Positions 63,242-64,000 of a stretch of DNA of 64,000 nucleotides are shown in pieces. The stretch's first letter is position 1; every line of letters begins with the position of its first letter. The notes beneath the pieces are model-generated. The model did no database searches and was not told where the DNA came from. It saw only the letters and a program-made list of their open reading frames with translations. This DNA comes from Mesorhizobium waimense (lineage in GTDB: Bacteria > Pseudomonadota > Alphaproteobacteria > Rhizobiales > Rhizobiaceae), in the NCBI RefSeq assembly GCF_003601975.1, contig NZ_QZWZ01000012.1:1-64000 (forward strand). Direction: 5' to 3'. Position numbers and translations under genes: made by a program.

Positions 63242-64000
63242 ATGGCAAAAGGTAAATTCGAGCGCACTAAGCCTCATGTGAACATCGGCACGATCGGCCA
63301 CGTCGATCATGGCAAGACGTCGCTGACGGCGGCGATCACGAAGTATTTTGGCGAATACAAGCGCTATGACCAGATCGATGCAGCACCGGAAGAAAAGGCT
63401 CGCGGCATCACCATCTCGACGGCGCACGTCGAATACGAGACGGCCAACCGCCACTATGCCCACGTCGATTGCCCCGGCCACGCCGACTATGTGAAGAACA
63501 TGATCACCGGTGCCGCGCAGATGGACGGTGCGATCCTGGTCGTGTCGGCTGCCGACGGCCCGATGCCGCAGACCCGCGAGCACATCCTGCTTGCCCGTCA
63601 GGTCGGCGTTCCGTCGATCGTTGTGTTCCTGAACAAGGTTGACCAGGTCGACGACGCCGAGCTGCTCGAACTGGTCGAGCTCGAGGTTCGCGAGCTTTTG
63701 ACCAAGAACGAATTCCCCGGCGACGACATTCCGATCGTCAAGGGTTCGGCGCTGGCTGCTCTGGAGGATTCGGACAAGAAGATCGGCGAGGACGCGATCC
63801 GCGAGCTGATGGCTCAGGTCGACGCCTACATCCCGACGCCGGTTCGTCCGCTGGACAAGCCGTTCCTGATGCCGATCGAAGACGTGTTCTCGATCTCGGG
63901 CCGCGGCACGGTCGTCACCGGCCGCGTCGAGCGCGGCGTGGTCAAGGTCGGCGAGGAACTGGAAATCGTCGGCATCCGTCCGACCACCAAGACGACCTGC
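63242..64000 (+). CDS. tuf: Elongation factor Tu, 5' part
   Basis: Translation from ATG 63242 gives [18 protein letters not shown], then GTP-binding motifs [22 protein letters not shown] and NKVDQVD. The gene is cut by the window's right edge after about 253 codons, so truncation is artificial. EF-Tu delivers aminoacyl-tRNA to the ribosome. The upstream 284-base gap should contain its promoter and leader; no gene is supported there. Confidence 0.98.
   Translation, partial: MAKGKFERTKPHVNIGTIGHVDHGKTSLTAAITKYFGEYKRYDQIDAAPEEKARGITISTAHVEYETANRHYAHVDCPGHADYVKNMITGAAQMDGAILVVSAADGPMPQTREHILLARQVGVPSIVVFLNKVDQVDDAELLELVELEVRELLTKNEFPGDDIPIVKGSALAALEDSDKKIGEDAIRELMAQVDAYIPTPVRPLDKPFLMPIEDVFSISGRGTVVTGRVERGVVKVGEELEIVGIRPTTKTTC

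Noticed and set aside
63242..64000. Truncated tuf gene as a pseudogene
   Set aside because: The reading frame is open to the window edge; the truncation is caused by the cut.

Overview
The window is chromosomal DNA of a high-GC alphaproteobacterium, very probably a Rhizobiales member of the Mesorhizobium type. This is inferred from gene content, not from a database search: a BTLCP transglutaminase-like protein, an NDUFA12 homologue, DUF2155, a BA14K protein, an RNase E with a large insertion in its S1 domain, RF2 with SPY in place of SPF, and RIME-like palindromic intergenic repeats. Most of it is housekeeping sequence. No prophage, insertion sequence, integrase or CRISPR array is visible.

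Layout. 1-6.9 kb: BTLCP, PilZ and PAS proteins, an orphan terminator that may end a small RNA, a subtilase followed by a small propeptide-like protein, rhomboid, CBS protein and a frameshifted YjhX-type gene. 7.2-20.3 kb: gatB, an acetyltransferase, panB-panC, NDUFA12, DUF2155, a minus-strand block running DsbA-like, aroQ, accB, accC, aat, an M48 protease, an aminotransferase and glutaminase. 20.5-34.6 kb: rne, amiC, PBP1a, prfB with its programmed +1 frameshift, two GFA-fold proteins, a structured leader upstream of a secreted Cys-rich protein, an OmpA-like lipoprotein, rhlE and nadK. 35.3-39.6 kb: a visibly more AT-rich surface-glycan island with two methyltransferases and three known or putative glycosyltransferases.

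39.9-51.3 kb is one functional block. Two separate polyamine-type (PotABCD-like) ABC importers face each other. The plus-strand one is followed by an amidase and a TetR regulator; the minus-strand one is followed by a metallo-beta-lactamase-fold hydrolase and is divergent from a second TetR gene, with a tandem palindromic operator between them. Uptake and hydrolysis of amine or amide compounds is inferred.

51.4-64 kb: small membrane proteins, a cupin protein, tRNA-Thr, a frameshifted BA14K gene, YbaK, and the glyoxylate module (IclR regulator, gcl, hyi, glxR) with a 19-bp palindrome in its control region. Then come rlmB, tRNA-Tyr, tRNA-Gly, a sulfotransferase, a DMT exporter and the 5' part of tuf, which is cut by the window edge.

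The least explained items are the subtilase and propeptide-like pair, the leader at 30.06-30.13 kb with mutually exclusive pairings, the two RIME-like repeats, the orphan terminator near 2.6 kb, and two or three genes interrupted at homopolymer runs.
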